This document shows positions 32,670 to 43,192 of a DNA stretch of 64,000 nt, piece after piece. The position numbers and the translations under genes are program-made. Location of the stretch: contig NC_066283.1 in assembly GCF_905404315.1 (NCBI RefSeq), positions 8,990,001-9,054,000 of the forward strand, given 5' to 3'. Position 1 is the stretch's first letter. Every line of letters starts with the position of its first letter. The notes below the pieces were generated by a model. The model saw only the letters and a program-made list of their open reading frames with translations. It ran no database searches and was not told the origin of the DNA. Source of the DNA: Leptidea sinapis (Eukaryota > Arthropoda > Insecta > Lepidoptera > Pieridae).

Positions 32670-33585
32670 TCTTTTTAAACCTTCAGAAAGGAGCTCCTCA
32701 GTCACCTAAACTGTTTTCAGCAGTCTTAAAACAAATATTTTGATGCACCGATTGGAACTCAAAGGATATAAACATAAGCGGCCATCATTTCAGATTTGCT
32801 GATGACCTAATCATAATAGCTGAAACATCAGAAGACCTGCAGTAGATGCTTCACGAGTAGCGCCAAAGTGGGATTAAATATGAACACGAAAAAAACGAAA
32901 ATGATTAGCAACAAACACACGTAAATATAGAAATCAACAAAGAGACAATTGAGTATGTGGAAGAATATACATATCTTGGCCAAATAATAACCACAAAACA
33001 ATTAATGATCAAAGGTATATTGGTCACTTAAGCAAATTATAAAAAATAATAATAGTAACCAATCCCTCAAAAGTAAAGTCTTCATGATCTGTATTCAGCC
33101 TTATATAACTGCCAAACATGCAGCTTATCTAAGAATAATCTACATAAATTAAGAGTTTGCCAACAAGGTATAGAACGTAGTATTTAATTACGAGATAAGA
33201 TAAATCTAACTAAAATAAGCATGAAAACTAAACTAGAAAGTATTGAAATTAGTGTTAAGAAACTAAAATGGCGCTAGGCAGGTCATGCAGTAAAGGAAAG
33301 TAAAGGAAAATGGATAAAAGAGATTATTGAATGGTATCCTAGATACGGAAAGAGATATAAGACAAATAATCAGATGGGAAGATGATTTAAAAAAGGTGGT
33401 AGAAACAACCTGGAGAAGAACTGCTATAGATAGACAGACATGGAAGGATCTAGAGGAGGCCTATATCGGAAGAATAGCGAACAATGAAGAAACTAGAAAG
33501 TAAAACAATTATCGTGTTAATAATGTCCTGTTTTTCCAATTGCTTGCAAATAGAGGCTTTCATTCATTCATTCATTCACTACGCC
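32670..33585 (+). mobile_element. RTE-type LINE, 5'-truncated
   Basis: It enters within the reverse transcriptase: QKGAPQSPKLFSAVLKQIF, then HHFRFADDLIIIAETSEDLQ with the FADD catalytic box at 32795-32806 intact, then NKETIEYVEEYTYLGQII. The C-terminal part (GRIWRN-like through WRR) is broken by many stops and indels (KKVVETTWRRTAIDRQTW near 33390-33450). The 3' end is marked by a (CATT)n repeat at 33551-33574. Clade call rests on the spacing of box B and FADD and on YLGQ. Confidence 0.8.
33551..33574 (+). repeat. (CATT)n microsatellite tail
   Basis: TTTCATTCATTCATTCATTC at the 3' end of the RTE remnant. Confidence 0.7.
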
Positions 33586-33849
33586 CGCTTGTCCTGCCCG
33601 CTTTGCCATTAAAAAAATCTAAGAAGTAGATACTCAAAAATCTGTGAATCCCTTCATCTAGAAGAAAAGTAATATTTAATACCAAATCCAATAAATAAAA
33701 GTGAATAAGTATGACTACAATCCTTTATACTTACCAATTGAAATAGTTCAAGTTTATAACCGGTGAGGATATTTTATTTATGCGTTTGTAGACAACCGCC
33801 AAGTTTGAATGAGTCAGGATTTAGTGTCGAGATAGGAGGCTGGACTCAC

Positions 33850-33888
33850 CTAATGAATATATTTGTGGTTGCCGACCTTATCTGACAT
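33850..33888 (-). CDS. Possible 39-nt micro-exon or terminal exon
   Basis: Minus strand: a strong acceptor (CGTCTCCCCGCAG), 39 nt, then a near-perfect donor (ATTAG followed by GTGAGT). Entered in phase 2, as the exon at 39036 would require, it reads R then CQIRSATTNIFI and leaves phase 2. If the donor is not used, the frame stops at TGA two codons later, so it could be a last exon; AATAAA lies about 75 bases downstream on the minus strand. The coding signal is weak because it is so short. It may instead be a 5' UTR exon of the Pax gene. Confidence 0.25.
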   Translation of the reverse strand: MSDKVGNHKYIH

Positions 33889-34528
33889 CTGCGGGGAGAC
33901 GCGACCGCTGTCTGCCGATACATGCGAGAGTAAAGCGACTTAACTGAGTAACATTATAACGTACAAGTGCTGACCCGGCAAACGATATTTGCAATATTTT
34001 ATTTGTCTGAAACGGCTAACTTTTTAATTCAAGTGTAATATGATTCACCTATGAAATTAAAATATTTTTTGAAAAATTTTAATGTAGGTACTTTAAATAA
34101 TTTCCTTTTTTAATTCGTTGATAAATTTTTTTTAGCTAATTGGCCAATACAGTAAAAATATGTTACATTTTTATCAAACAAGTACCACGAAAACCTCACA
34201 GGTTTATCTGGGTACCTACATACAGACATTCAATTTTTTTTAAATTATCAATTTGCAAACTTTTTTTTCAAAACCTTTTTTTTTCAGGAAGTATTTTTAA
34301 AGCGTGTTTTGATTTTCGTATATTAATGTACGTTTCTTGAGAATTCAGCTTTGAGAATTAGAGCATATTATCTCGTATATCCTACTACAAAGTGTTAGAG
34401 ACTGTAGCATAGATATAGATTTATTTAATAGAACGGTAACGAAATTAAAACACCAGCTAAGCAAAAATATTTATAATAATATCGACAACAACGCCTAAAT
34501 TTATATAACATAATAAGTTAAATTATAA

Positions 34529-34868
34529 TCTATACTAATATTATAAAGATGCAGTGTTTGTTTGTTTGAACGCGCTAATCTCTGGTACTACTGGTCCGAT
34601 TTGAATGATTCTTTCAGTGTTGGGTAGTCCATTTATCGAGGAAGGCTATAGGCTATGTTTTTTTTCAAAATTAGGGATCCGTAATAAAATTGCTATTTTG
34701 TAACACAAGGTGTAAAATCGGAAACCTATTTTTGCGTGCGCTGCAAAAACTATTGACAATAGATCAAAATGATGTACAGGCTATAATATAGGCAATATTT
34801 TATTACTTATAAAACTATCGCGTGAATTATACTTTACATGGCAAAACAACGTTTGCCGGGTCAGCTAG
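34529..34868 (+). mobile_element. Non-autonomous Helitron, 340 bp
   Basis: Begins TCTATACTAATATTATAAAG after an A and ends GCCGGGTCAGCTAG before a T: the TC...CTAG ends and A/T target of Helitrons. It encodes no protein, so it must have been moved by another element's Rep/helicase. A nearly identical copy lies inverted at 39700-40048. Confidence 0.92.
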
Positions 34869-35271
34869 TTTATATATATATTTTATTATTAAGTAGTCGC
34901 TAGATTACATTTTGTTATCTTTGATTTGTTTATATTAATCTAGTAATCATTTATTTTGTAATTAGCTAGAAAATATCTGTGAAAACTTGTAAATAGCCCT
35001 TAATGTTATTTTTTTCCTAAATATTATTGTATTTACGTGTAAGTTTTCCAATTACAATAAAATAAAATAAATAAAGTTAGAGACATAATCTAACTCTTCT
35101 TGAATGTTTTATATAAAAGCAGTTATTGTTGTGAAAGGCTTCGCTGATTTGTCAATTAGCAGCCTCCACATCACTCTGTCATCAGCCTGATGCAGGGCAT
35201 AAGACTTAATGGAGTACTATTACGGTCTCTAATTCTTTAAGGTGTTTTGCTCCTGATATTTTTCACTACCA

Positions 35272-35600
35272 ATTCAAATTCAAATATTTATATTCAAAAT
35301 AAGATGTGACATCACTTATTGAATGTCAAAAACTACCATCAATTACAAAAAGTATGCCTCATACCTGAGAAGAACGGCCGCAAAAAACTCAGCGGTTTTT
35401 TTTTTCATTAAAATTTGGTTAAGAAGTAATATAAACTTATTGTTTAATGGCCTGACGGCGGCCGCTCCATTCCAAATCTGTGGTATCAAGAAAGTCAATC
35501 AGTTTCTCCATATTATCTGGTTGTCTCCGCACATACATATAAACATATCACGTCGTATAAAAACAAAGCCGAATTAAGGAACATACGACAATTAATTACA
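35272..35600 (-). mobile_element. LINE 3' UTR fragment
   Basis: Starts with ATTCAAATTCAAATATTTAT (complement of a TTTGAAT-type tail), then GATGTGACATCACTTATTG and CTGAGAAGAACGGCCGCAAA, an arrangement common in lepidopteran LINE 3' ends. It is followed by a GC-richer part (GGCCTGACGGCGGCCGCTCC). No coding block is legible. Confidence 0.6.
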
Positions 35601-35941
35601 ACGTAATAAGCTTCGACTGCCATATCTATACATTGCCGCTTTTACTCCAGTTGTTTAAAATATTGTTGGTCAACAAGCAGCAATGCAAAACATAGGTAGC
35701 CCGCGGTTATGTTGAACTTAGATACCGATTCGGACAGTGACAGTTGACACACGACCAAGAAGAAAAGTGTGATTTCATTGTCTTTAAGAACACTTTCCGT
35801 TCCGCTAACAGACAGCAAATGGATATGTCCTTATATGTGTATAGAACGTTATTGTATGTAATTTTCTTAGATAATTTAAAAGTCTACATAGAGTCTCTTG
35901 CTGTTAGACAACCTATAAAAATAGGCGACGAATATTAGTTT

Positions 35942-36095
35942 AGTGTGCGTGATAAGCTACGTCTTACACTCGCGATTTTTATGACACTCTGTGTTAGTGT
36001 GCGTGCATTGCACAAAATAGAGGTTAGTTCTAAATTCATATATTTCGACTTTTCACAGCTATCATTGTCTATAGAGACGTATAAATGATCTAAAG
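35942..36095 (+). mobile_element. MITE (GTCTAGATAGAC family), partial
   Basis: GTCTTACACTCGCGATTTTT, TGTGTTAGTGTGCGTGCATT, AATAGAGGTTAG and the end GACGTATAAATGATCTAAAG. Opposite orientation to 14040-14192. Confidence 0.7.
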
Positions 36096-36652
36096 TAATT
36101 TTGAGCAAAAAATTAAAGTAAATATTCAGTAATTAGTTATTTCTTTACACACATAATACTCTTATTAATCTAAGTACTAGGTAACAATAATACAAATCAC
36201 TATATATATATTATATAAGGACATGGCATTTTCCGCGTAACTAAACGGACTTAACGTTGCAAGTTACAATTAGTTGTGGTCCGATCCATAACAAAGCTCC
36301 TACCGCCTCACTCGCGGTGCCTATTTCCATTATAATACATTCAACATATATATCAGGGACCACCCACACACCACCTGACATACGATCTGACATCTACCTG
36401 TTAGAACAAAACTCTATTCTTATTTAAATGTACACCCTTCTCAACAGGTCCCTGGATCAATTTTTCTGGCGAATCCAAGAACATTTTTAGCTTAAATGGT
36501 TTTAGTTTTTAATAAGTATTGAAAACAAATATTATATTACTGATTTCATAGATTAGTGTTTTCTTCATTTTGTTTCAATTATTTAAAATCTTCTGTGTGA
36601 ACAATTTGTTATTTTTTAATGAATCTCAGAAGTGAGTGTTATCACTTTGAAA
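36096..36652. other. No gene seen
   Basis: AT-rich between a MITE and a SINE. Confidence 0.45.
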
Positions 36653-36840
36653 AAAAAACAAATTGTTTAGATTTGAAAGAGCGACATCTCAAGTCAATTT
36701 GGGTTGAGCAGGTTATTAACTGTAAAGTAAATCCTGTAGAATAAACCACAAACTGAGAGTTCAACGGTTGGCTCAGTGGAAAGAGCGCTCGCACGGAACG
36801 TGAAAGGTCGCGGGTTCGAATCCCGTTCATAAATTTTGTT
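36653..36840 (+). repeat. tRNA-derived SINE (family 1)
   Basis: Upstream body GAGCAGGTTATTAACTGTAA, CACAAACTGAGAGTTCAACG, then a tRNA-like part with A box (TGGCTCAGTGGAAAGAGCGC) and B box (GGGTTCGAATCCCG) at 36764-36829. The T arm pairs, but no acceptor stem forms, so it is not counted as a tRNA gene. Confidence 0.78.
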
Positions 36841-37179
36841 TTCAAATTTAATTTGTGTAATATTTAAACTTTAATATGCTTAAGTATAACTAATACATAT
36901 AGTTTGGTGGGAAAAATCCAGGAAACTGGGAAAACTGTCTTAATGAAAGCTGTCTTCAAGCAGTAGTATGCAAGTACTATTTATGTTTTGGTTTGAAGCT
37001 AGTGAAATACTGAGGTATTGAAACTAATATCTCAAGGATCCTGACACTAAAAAAAAACTAGGTTGATTAATGGCTACACATACGTAACTAACTTCTATGC
37101 ACACCTTTACATCACAAGTTGACGGATACAGTATGGTCATATGGGGGTTAAATCACTTCTTAGTTTTATTAGTTTGTTG

Positions 37180-37315
37180 CTGACGTTTTATAAGGTCGGC
37201 AATGTAGACTTGTGATTCCTCGGGTGTCACAAAATAATATAATGGGCTGCGGCTGATCACATACCATCAGGTGACCCGAATGCTCGTGTGTCATACTCTT
37301 CAATAAAATTATGTA
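37180..37315 (+). mobile_element. LINE 3'-end scrap of a related family
   Basis: TTATAAGGTCGGCAATGTAG, CTGATCACATACCATCAGG and TGACCCGAATGCTCG follow the same layout as the jockey-like LINE 3' end (GGCCGGCAACG, GATCAC, CAGGTGACCCG, GCTCGT) but with low identity. Confidence 0.5.
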
Positions 37316-37369
37316 GATGATGCTTTTCATCAAATATCCGCTAAATAAATACTTGGAAAGGATTCTTGA

Positions 37370-37590
37370 AAACCCAAAAATTCTGAGCGGCACTCCGTTT
37401 GCGCTCGTCACCCCATGAGACATAATATGTTAAATCTAATTTGCCCATTAATTTCATTAGCTACGGCGCCCTTCAGACCAAAACACAGTAATGCTTACAC
37501 ATCAGTGCTTCACGGCAGAAATAGGCGCCGTTGTGGTATCCGTAATCTAGCCGGCATCCTGTGCAAAAGAGCCTCCCACTGGTGAATTAA
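37370..37590 (+). repeat. Dispersed repeat ending GCCTCCCACTGGT
   Basis: AAATTCTGAGCGGCACTCCG, AGACCAAAACACAGTAATGC, GTAATCTAGCCGGCATCCTG, CAAAAGAGCCTCCCACTGGT. Follows a LINE scrap. Confidence 0.7.
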
Positions 37591-37854
37591 AAAAAAGAAT
37601 TTTAGCATTAATACGAAAACCGTCAAAATAAAATAAAGATTTTTTTAATATAAGTACAAAAAATAACAAACGAACATACGGCTCACTACAGGAGTCGCAA
37701 GAAAGCTGTTGGCATTACAAAGCGTCAAACACACATAGGTAGGTACCTATAGTCAAGGAATTTGACTCCCGTACCGCTTTAAGCCTTAAGTGCTGATGAG
37801 AAATGTTAATACTAAGGTCTATCTTTCTTTGCTACGCTATATGACTTTTATTTG

Positions 37855-38035
37855 CTAATATAGGCTTTAAAATATTGCATTTTCTTTGATTAACGTGAGT
37901 ATTACACATTTAAATAAACCAATTATTAAAGGATTAAAACGCGTGTAATTGTAACTTTGTTCTTTCATTAGATTTTGCATAAATTTTTATTTTAGTTAAC
38001 CCGACGTTTCAAGACCTTATTAGGGACTGCAAATG
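37855..38035 (+). mobile_element. MITE-like repeat (GGATTAAAACGCGTG family)
   Basis: TTAAAGGATTAAAACGCGTG, TAATTGTAACTTTGTT, GATTTTGCATAAATTTTTAT and AACCCGACGTTTCAAGACC. It may continue through the GC-rich block to about 38260, which I cannot align. Confidence 0.6.
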
Positions 38036-38439
38036 GAATGAGTCAAGATAGTATCTGTCATAGTTGTCATTGTGAAGTTTACCGCCATTGTTGTTTGCTG
38101 AGTTCTCGTAACAGGTTTCATCATGCTCGCTTAAATGTCACTGCTTGTGGCGGCGACATGGGACGGGTCGTCCCCTTCCCTAAAATATGGTTAAGGGAGG
38201 CGATGGCTGGCTCATGCGTCATGCTCGTGGTGGCGGGATGATCCTGTTGCCGGAGACTCGGTATATATATGTATGGATATATACATCTTTATTTATTTAT
38301 AATCGCTCATAAAATGCACACAGAATACCTTTATTGATTTATGGTGTATGTGGATGATGCAGCTACTGTACTCAATAACTTTTGTATTAATTTACATTTA
38401 CATTTTTGACGTACTCGTGTAAGACATTGACTATTTGAC

Positions 38440-38690
38440 GTTTGAGTGTATTTGTTGCATCATTTTACATTTTACATATTATATTGTAATTGAAATGATC
38501 TGTAAATCTTGATATAAGAGAGTGGCAATGAGTTTCTTGCTACTTCTTCTCACTCTCAACCCTTTACGAAGTAGCGGTAGATTCAATAAGAATTTTTTTT
38601 ATTTTTTTGACATTCATAAGTGTCATTTCCGTGACCTACTTGAATTAACTGATTTTGATTTGATTTGATTTGATTTATTGCCTCGGAGGT
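38440..38690 (+). mobile_element. 3' UTR copy of the LINE at 58528-59400
   Basis: Shares GTGGCAATGAGTTTCTTGCT, CCCTTTACGAAGTAGCGGTA, TGACATTCATAAGTGTCATT and GTGACCTACTT with the complement of 58560-58700. It ends in a (GATTT)n tail at about 38655-38682. Confidence 0.8.
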
Positions 38691-39035
38691 GATATTTGCT
38701 TGAGGCAGATTGAGGTTTTTGGCACTGTCAGTACATTCAAGCAACAAGTCATCAAAAAAGCAATAAATTCGAAAACCAAAAACACATTGGTACATGGCGG
38801 GCGAGCATCAAATCCGGGTCTCCGTGGTGAGAGATTGTTCTACTAAAAGCGCCACCGACGTTCAATATCAATGAAGTATCGACTTCAATGTAGTTGCAGT
38901 GCAAATACAGACAGATACAAAACAAATAAGATTGATGTACAAAGCCATAACTTGTCTCACTAGTGAACGATGACCGATAGAGAAGTGCCCATTCAATACA
39001 GAAATAAGTGCAGTTAAGTGGTGAATGTGACGTAC

Positions 39036-39101
39036 CGCCCAGTGGGCGGGGCTAAGTTGGACACGCCCTCGACATCCTCATCCGTGCCATGGTAGAACAA
39101 A
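39036..39101 (-). CDS. Exon candidate of an unrecognised minus-strand gene
   Basis: The acceptor reads TTCCAAACAGAG and the donor is GGGCG followed by GTACGT. Using the second AG, the 66-nt exon joins the exon at 40259-40388 in phase 2 and remains open: a split Ser codon, then LFYHGTDEDVEGVSNLAPPTG, then a split Arg codon. The first AG would lead to a stop in that frame. GC content is above the surroundings and no copy of it occurs elsewhere in the window. The acidic DEDVEG segment and final Pro-Pro-Thr-Gly have no family assignment that I can justify. Confidence 0.5.
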
Positions 39102-39699
39102 CTCTGTTTGGAACATAAAATATAAAATAAATTTGCAGGCGAAATACTATTTTGAAATTTTAGTGAAGGGATCTGTTAATAATGTAATTCAGAGTTTTTA
39201 ATGTGAATGCAACTCTGTCTATCCGTAAGTTTTTTTTTGTAATGTAAGTAATAAGTAAAAGTGGGTTATACTGTTTATTTTTTTTTTTTTAAATATTTTT
39301 TTTAAACATATAGTATTCTCAATATACCTATAATTATGTTGACAGTAAGTGTAGGTAGATAGGTTTTGTCCCTTTTAAAGTAGTTAATAAATATTAATTG
39401 AGTTTAAACTGTATTGTTGTATGTACCTACGGTTAACGTATGTTTCAATTAAACCAAACTAAACATAACAGATATTATCTTCCCCCTTTAAAGGAAAACG
39501 AGTGATGTATAAACTAATGTGGGATCAACATATTTTATTGCTACAAATAAATTTTAAAACAGTTGAATTTATTTATTAATACACACATATTATGAAAACA
39601 AGAAATAAGTACAGTTAATAATAACTACAACTGGTTGAAGTGACTGAAAATAAATACAAAGATATTTATTAAAAAATAGACTTACCCACTTATTCATAA

Positions 39700-40048
39700 C
39701 TAGCTGACCCGGCAAACGTTGTTTTGCCACATAAAGTATAATTCACGCGATAGTTTTATAAGTAATAAAATATTGCCTATATTATAGCCTGTACATCATT
39801 TTGTTCTATTGTCAATAGTTTTTGCAGCGCACGCAAAAATAGGTTTTCGATTTTACACCTTGTGTTACAAAATAGCAATTTTATTACGGATCCCTAATTT
39901 TGAAAAAAAAAACATAGCCTATAGCCTTCCTCGATAAATGGACTACCCAACACTGAAAGAATCATTCAAATCGGACCAGTAGTACCAGAGATTAGCGCGT
40001 TCAAACAAACACTGCAGCTTTATAATATTATATATATATTAGTATAGA
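39700..40048 (-). mobile_element. Non-autonomous Helitron, 349 bp, inverted twin of 34529-34868
   Basis: Complementary strand starts TCTATACTAATATATATATA (a small TA expansion) and ends GCCGGGTCAGCTAG, again between A and T. By eye it differs from the twin by only a few substitutions plus small length changes in the 5' AT run, the GTTT repeat and the T run. Close to the exon candidate at 39036-39101. Confidence 0.92.
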
Positions 40049-40258
40049 TAGTCTGCTAACTTAAAGCATTGCTGATTCTCGCTCTGTCTTCTTGTATTGA
40101 CCTAAGTCAGAATGAGAAAAAACACTCCTTAGCGACTGTTTAAAGTTAGCGGACCATTATGAATAAGGGGGTTACTCTTATAATTAATTCAATTGCCTGA
40201 GGGTGATCACTATGACTAGCTGACGATAATATGAAGTAGGTACCCCGCACCCGCTCAC

Positions 40259-40388
40259 CTCATTTGCCTGATTGAATAACTACTCGTACAAATTATCTCA
40301 GGTCCTCGCTGGAACGTGAAGCCTCTGTCCCGTTCCTCTTTCACCTCCTCGCGCTCCTGTTGCTTCAGTACGGTTTGCAGTTTCAGAA
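40259..40388 (-). CDS. Exon candidate of an unrecognised minus-strand gene
   Basis: On the minus strand an acceptor (ATAATTAACAG) is followed by 130 nt and a strong donor (AATGAG then GTGAGC). Only one frame is open; the other two have stops. It reads LKLQTVLKQQ, EREEVKEERDRGFTFQRG, PEIICTSSYSIRQM. The first half is a charged Glu/Arg/Lys/Gln-rich segment with coiled-coil character. It ends in phase 2, which fits the next candidate exon at 39101. The stretch is GC-richer than its flanks and does not resemble any repeat in the window. I do not recognise the family. It may be the 5'-neighbour gene of the Pax gene or part of an alternative upstream transcript. Confidence 0.5.
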
Positions 40389-40662
40389 CTGTTAATTATA
40401 TTGTATACCTACATATCGTGATATTTTCTATCACTGCTTTAATCGTGAAGTTTTTATTGTCTGACTTTTGTTGTAATCATTCTGTAGTTTCTGTTGTTCG
40501 GTCGCAATAATAGTACTCCCAGAAATATAAATACTATTTTACTTACCCCGATTGTTTCATTGATTATTCATCATTATAATAATATTAATCCGCGTCACAA
40601 CACAACACCTGTACATCAATCTATAATAGTGATAAAATAAATCGTTGTTTATTTATTAATAA

Positions 40663-41108
40663 CTAGCTGACCCAGCAAACGTTGTATTGCCGATACTAAA
40701 GTAACTGTTGATCGTAGATGGGTGAAAATTTGAAGTTGTATGTATTTTTTAATGCTGACTCATAATCAAATAAATTTAAAAGAAATGTCAGAAAAAATTA
40801 AAAAAAAAATTTCGTGTGGCAGCAAACGTTGTATTGCCGATATAAAAATCGCGATACAAAAGTAACTGTTGATCGTAGATGGGTGAAAATTTGAAGGTGT
40901 ATGTATTTTTTCATGCTGACTCATAATCAAACTTAAAAATTAAAAAAAAATCGTGTGGACCACCCTTAACATTTAGGGGTATGAAAAATAGATGTTGGCC
41001 GATTTTCAGACCTACTCAATATGCTCACAAAATTTCATGAGAATCGGTCAAGCCGTTTCGGAGGAGTACGGGAACGAACATTGTGACACGAGAATTTTAT
41101 ATATAAGA
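40663..41108 (-). mobile_element. Non-autonomous Helitron with internal tandem duplication
   Basis: Complement starts TCTTATATATAAAATTCTCG and ends TTTGCTGGGTCAGCTAG, flanked by A and T. About 145 bp near its 3' side (40676-40820 and 40823-40965) occur twice in tandem, beginning GCAAACGTTGTATTGCCGAT. No coding capacity. Confidence 0.88.
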
Positions 41109-41264
41109 TAATATTCTAGTGATGTTTGTTTTGCACACCGTAACAAAGCGACCATGTGACGTCATCGACGTCAGGTACAGTGATAATAAACAAACAGTGA
41201 TAAATAACAATATATTAAAGTATTTCTATTACGAATGTACTTAGAGGTATTTATAAGTCAAAAA

Positions 41265-41375
41265 ATATAGGTTTTGGATAAGTAATCACCAACATGTCAT
41301 AAACTAAAACCTTCTCCAAAACACGCTGCATCTTATGGTGTAAGTATTATTCCCATTGGTTCTGTAGTTTAGCAA
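41265..41375 (-). repeat. Short dispersed repeat, copy 2 (inverted)
   Basis: AAGTAATCACCAACATGTCA, TAAACTAAAACC, CGCTGCATCTTATGGTGTAA, GTATTATTCCCATTGGTTCT is the complement of 5905-5995. Confidence 0.55.
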
Positions 41376-41439
41376 TATAACTAAAAAACTAGATTTTCGT
41401 TTATTATTATAGATGAACATAATATACACGTATAATTTA

Positions 41440-41803
41440 ACTTAATATAAATAAATCCAGTTTATTGATGTTTGTTTCCAGTAAACTTCTAAACCCTTAC
41501 CCTAGTGAATGGATTTTAATGAGGATTACTTGATAGAGTGCAGTCCAACTTGAGAGATAGGATAGTTTTTATTTCGATTTGGGACCCATAATATTTTTAT
41601 TTCAAATATTTCTTTTGTATGGACATATTTACTATGAGAGAATTTATTGACGCACTATTTGACTCATCTGCTGTGAAACAATTTATTTATAATAACGGGA
41701 AGCATATTTTTCGAAATAATTCTTAATGTCATGAAACATTATTGACAAACTCATAAAAAATTATATTTATTATTTACAGAACAACGTCTGTCGGGTCAGC
41801 TAG
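41440..41803 (+). mobile_element. Non-autonomous Helitron, family of three, copy 2
   Basis: Same family as 30546-30918: CTTAATATAAATAAATCCAG at the start (first T mutated to A) and ACAACGTCTGTCGGGTCAGC then TAG at the end. 364 bp. Confidence 0.87.
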
Positions 41804-42880
41804 TAAAATTATATAATTTGACAATGACAAAACTAAGAAAATATTAAATGTAGAAGTACTTAGAAATATTATCTAAACAATTCAAGATGTAGATTATGAT
41901 TTAACACAAAAAATCGCTGAATAAAAAGTTTAATTATTTATTAACTACTCAAATAGTAACTCGGAATGTATATTGTGAATTATACATGAGAACACGATGT
42001 AGCCAGTAAGAATAGTAGACCGCCCACCAACATATGGTGCTAGTACTGTAAGGGTGATAGTCGCTCTTGCCTGTACCCTGTACTGCCTACCCCGTGTTTT
42101 AACTCGCCTAATTGCTTCCCATTTACATAAATTAGGTGAAAAAACCCGCGCAACTGACGCTTGAGGCCCACTATGTAAATACGAGCTTACATACCGTCAC
42201 GAAGGCAGCTATTAGGGCGTACCCGTGCTTCGATCACGCAAATTTCGAAAAATTTAATTGCTAACATCGATTGAGGGTAGTTACTAATTATCTGGGTAAG
42301 GTAAGCTTGGATAATGTTCTAGTGACAATATACTTATAACGGTTTTATTTTTTCTTTCGCATTCACCAATGGAACCTTCTTTTTGTTAATAAAATATAAA
42401 AGTATTATGCGTTCGTATAATTTTCAGCATTTGAAATAATTTTAAGCAGAATTCCCGACGGGATCGAACAGAAAAAAACTCATTTACGAACATATGCCTT
42501 GTCCGGTCACTTAGTTCGTCATACTTTTGATAAATGAACGACCCCTTCCACGACTTCACCAACAATAAGCACAAGCAAGCATACTTTCGTATATAGGGAG
42601 AATAAAAAGTATGTAAACCTTACATGGGCAAAATAGACAAAGATCTTAAATTCTTAAATCACCCCCTCATCTCTCTTTCTCTCTGTATATCTTCTTCTAT
42701 CGGCTATGTGGGCATAGACTTTACCCATACTTGACCCATACAGCCAACGTGGGAATATGTAATATTACAAAATATACCTAGCAACATCTTGGCAATTTAT
42801 AATAACAAGTTTTTTCTTCAGTTGACATAAAAATGTTTAGTGTAATAATTTAAACATGAAAATATTATGAATGTAATATA
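41804..42880. other. No gene seen left of the Tc1 element
   Basis: 42000-42260 is non-repetitive and GC-richer (GCCTGTACCCTGTACTGCCT). The minus-strand frame at 42386-42574 may be transposon debris; I cannot place it. Confidence 0.4.
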
Positions 42881-42918
42881 CACTGACCTTCAAAATTAAG
42901 TATCACACTTTTAAAATT
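42881..42918 (+). repeat. Left terminal inverted repeat of the Tc1 element
   Basis: 38 bp beginning CACTGACCTTCAAAATTAAG. It pairs with the complement of 44410-44447 at 34 of 38 positions. Confidence 0.92.
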
Positions 42919-43192
42919 GGGATAACGTTTTAAGTTCACAAGATATACTTTCGAAATAAAAAGGACTCCAAAGAGAATTTAATTTTGTACATAAATACTT
43001 TATAGTCGGTAACCTTCTTTTAAGAATTGGCTGAAAAAAAACTTCAAAAACAAAACCATTCCTTTTTCAAAGTGGACGTTTCCGAATTACAATTTTACCA
43101 TTCACATTTTTCTTTCTGTTTTAAATTTTTTTCAAGATTGATGGGTATTGTTTTAAAAATTTATGCTAAAAAGCACATAGCATTTATTTATC

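Noticed and set aside
36758..36832. Possible tRNA gene with good A and B boxes
   Set aside because: The D and T arms look right but no acceptor stem forms, and the same head recurs with a shared body at 54712 and 45340; it is a SINE.
40540..40620. GTAAGT donor at 40553 (minus strand) as another exon
   Set aside because: All three frames upstream have stops within a short distance and no acceptor lies between.
42386..42574. 62-codon minus-strand frame
   Set aside because: Some segments look protein-like, but two frames share the signal and nothing could be aligned; probably transposon debris.
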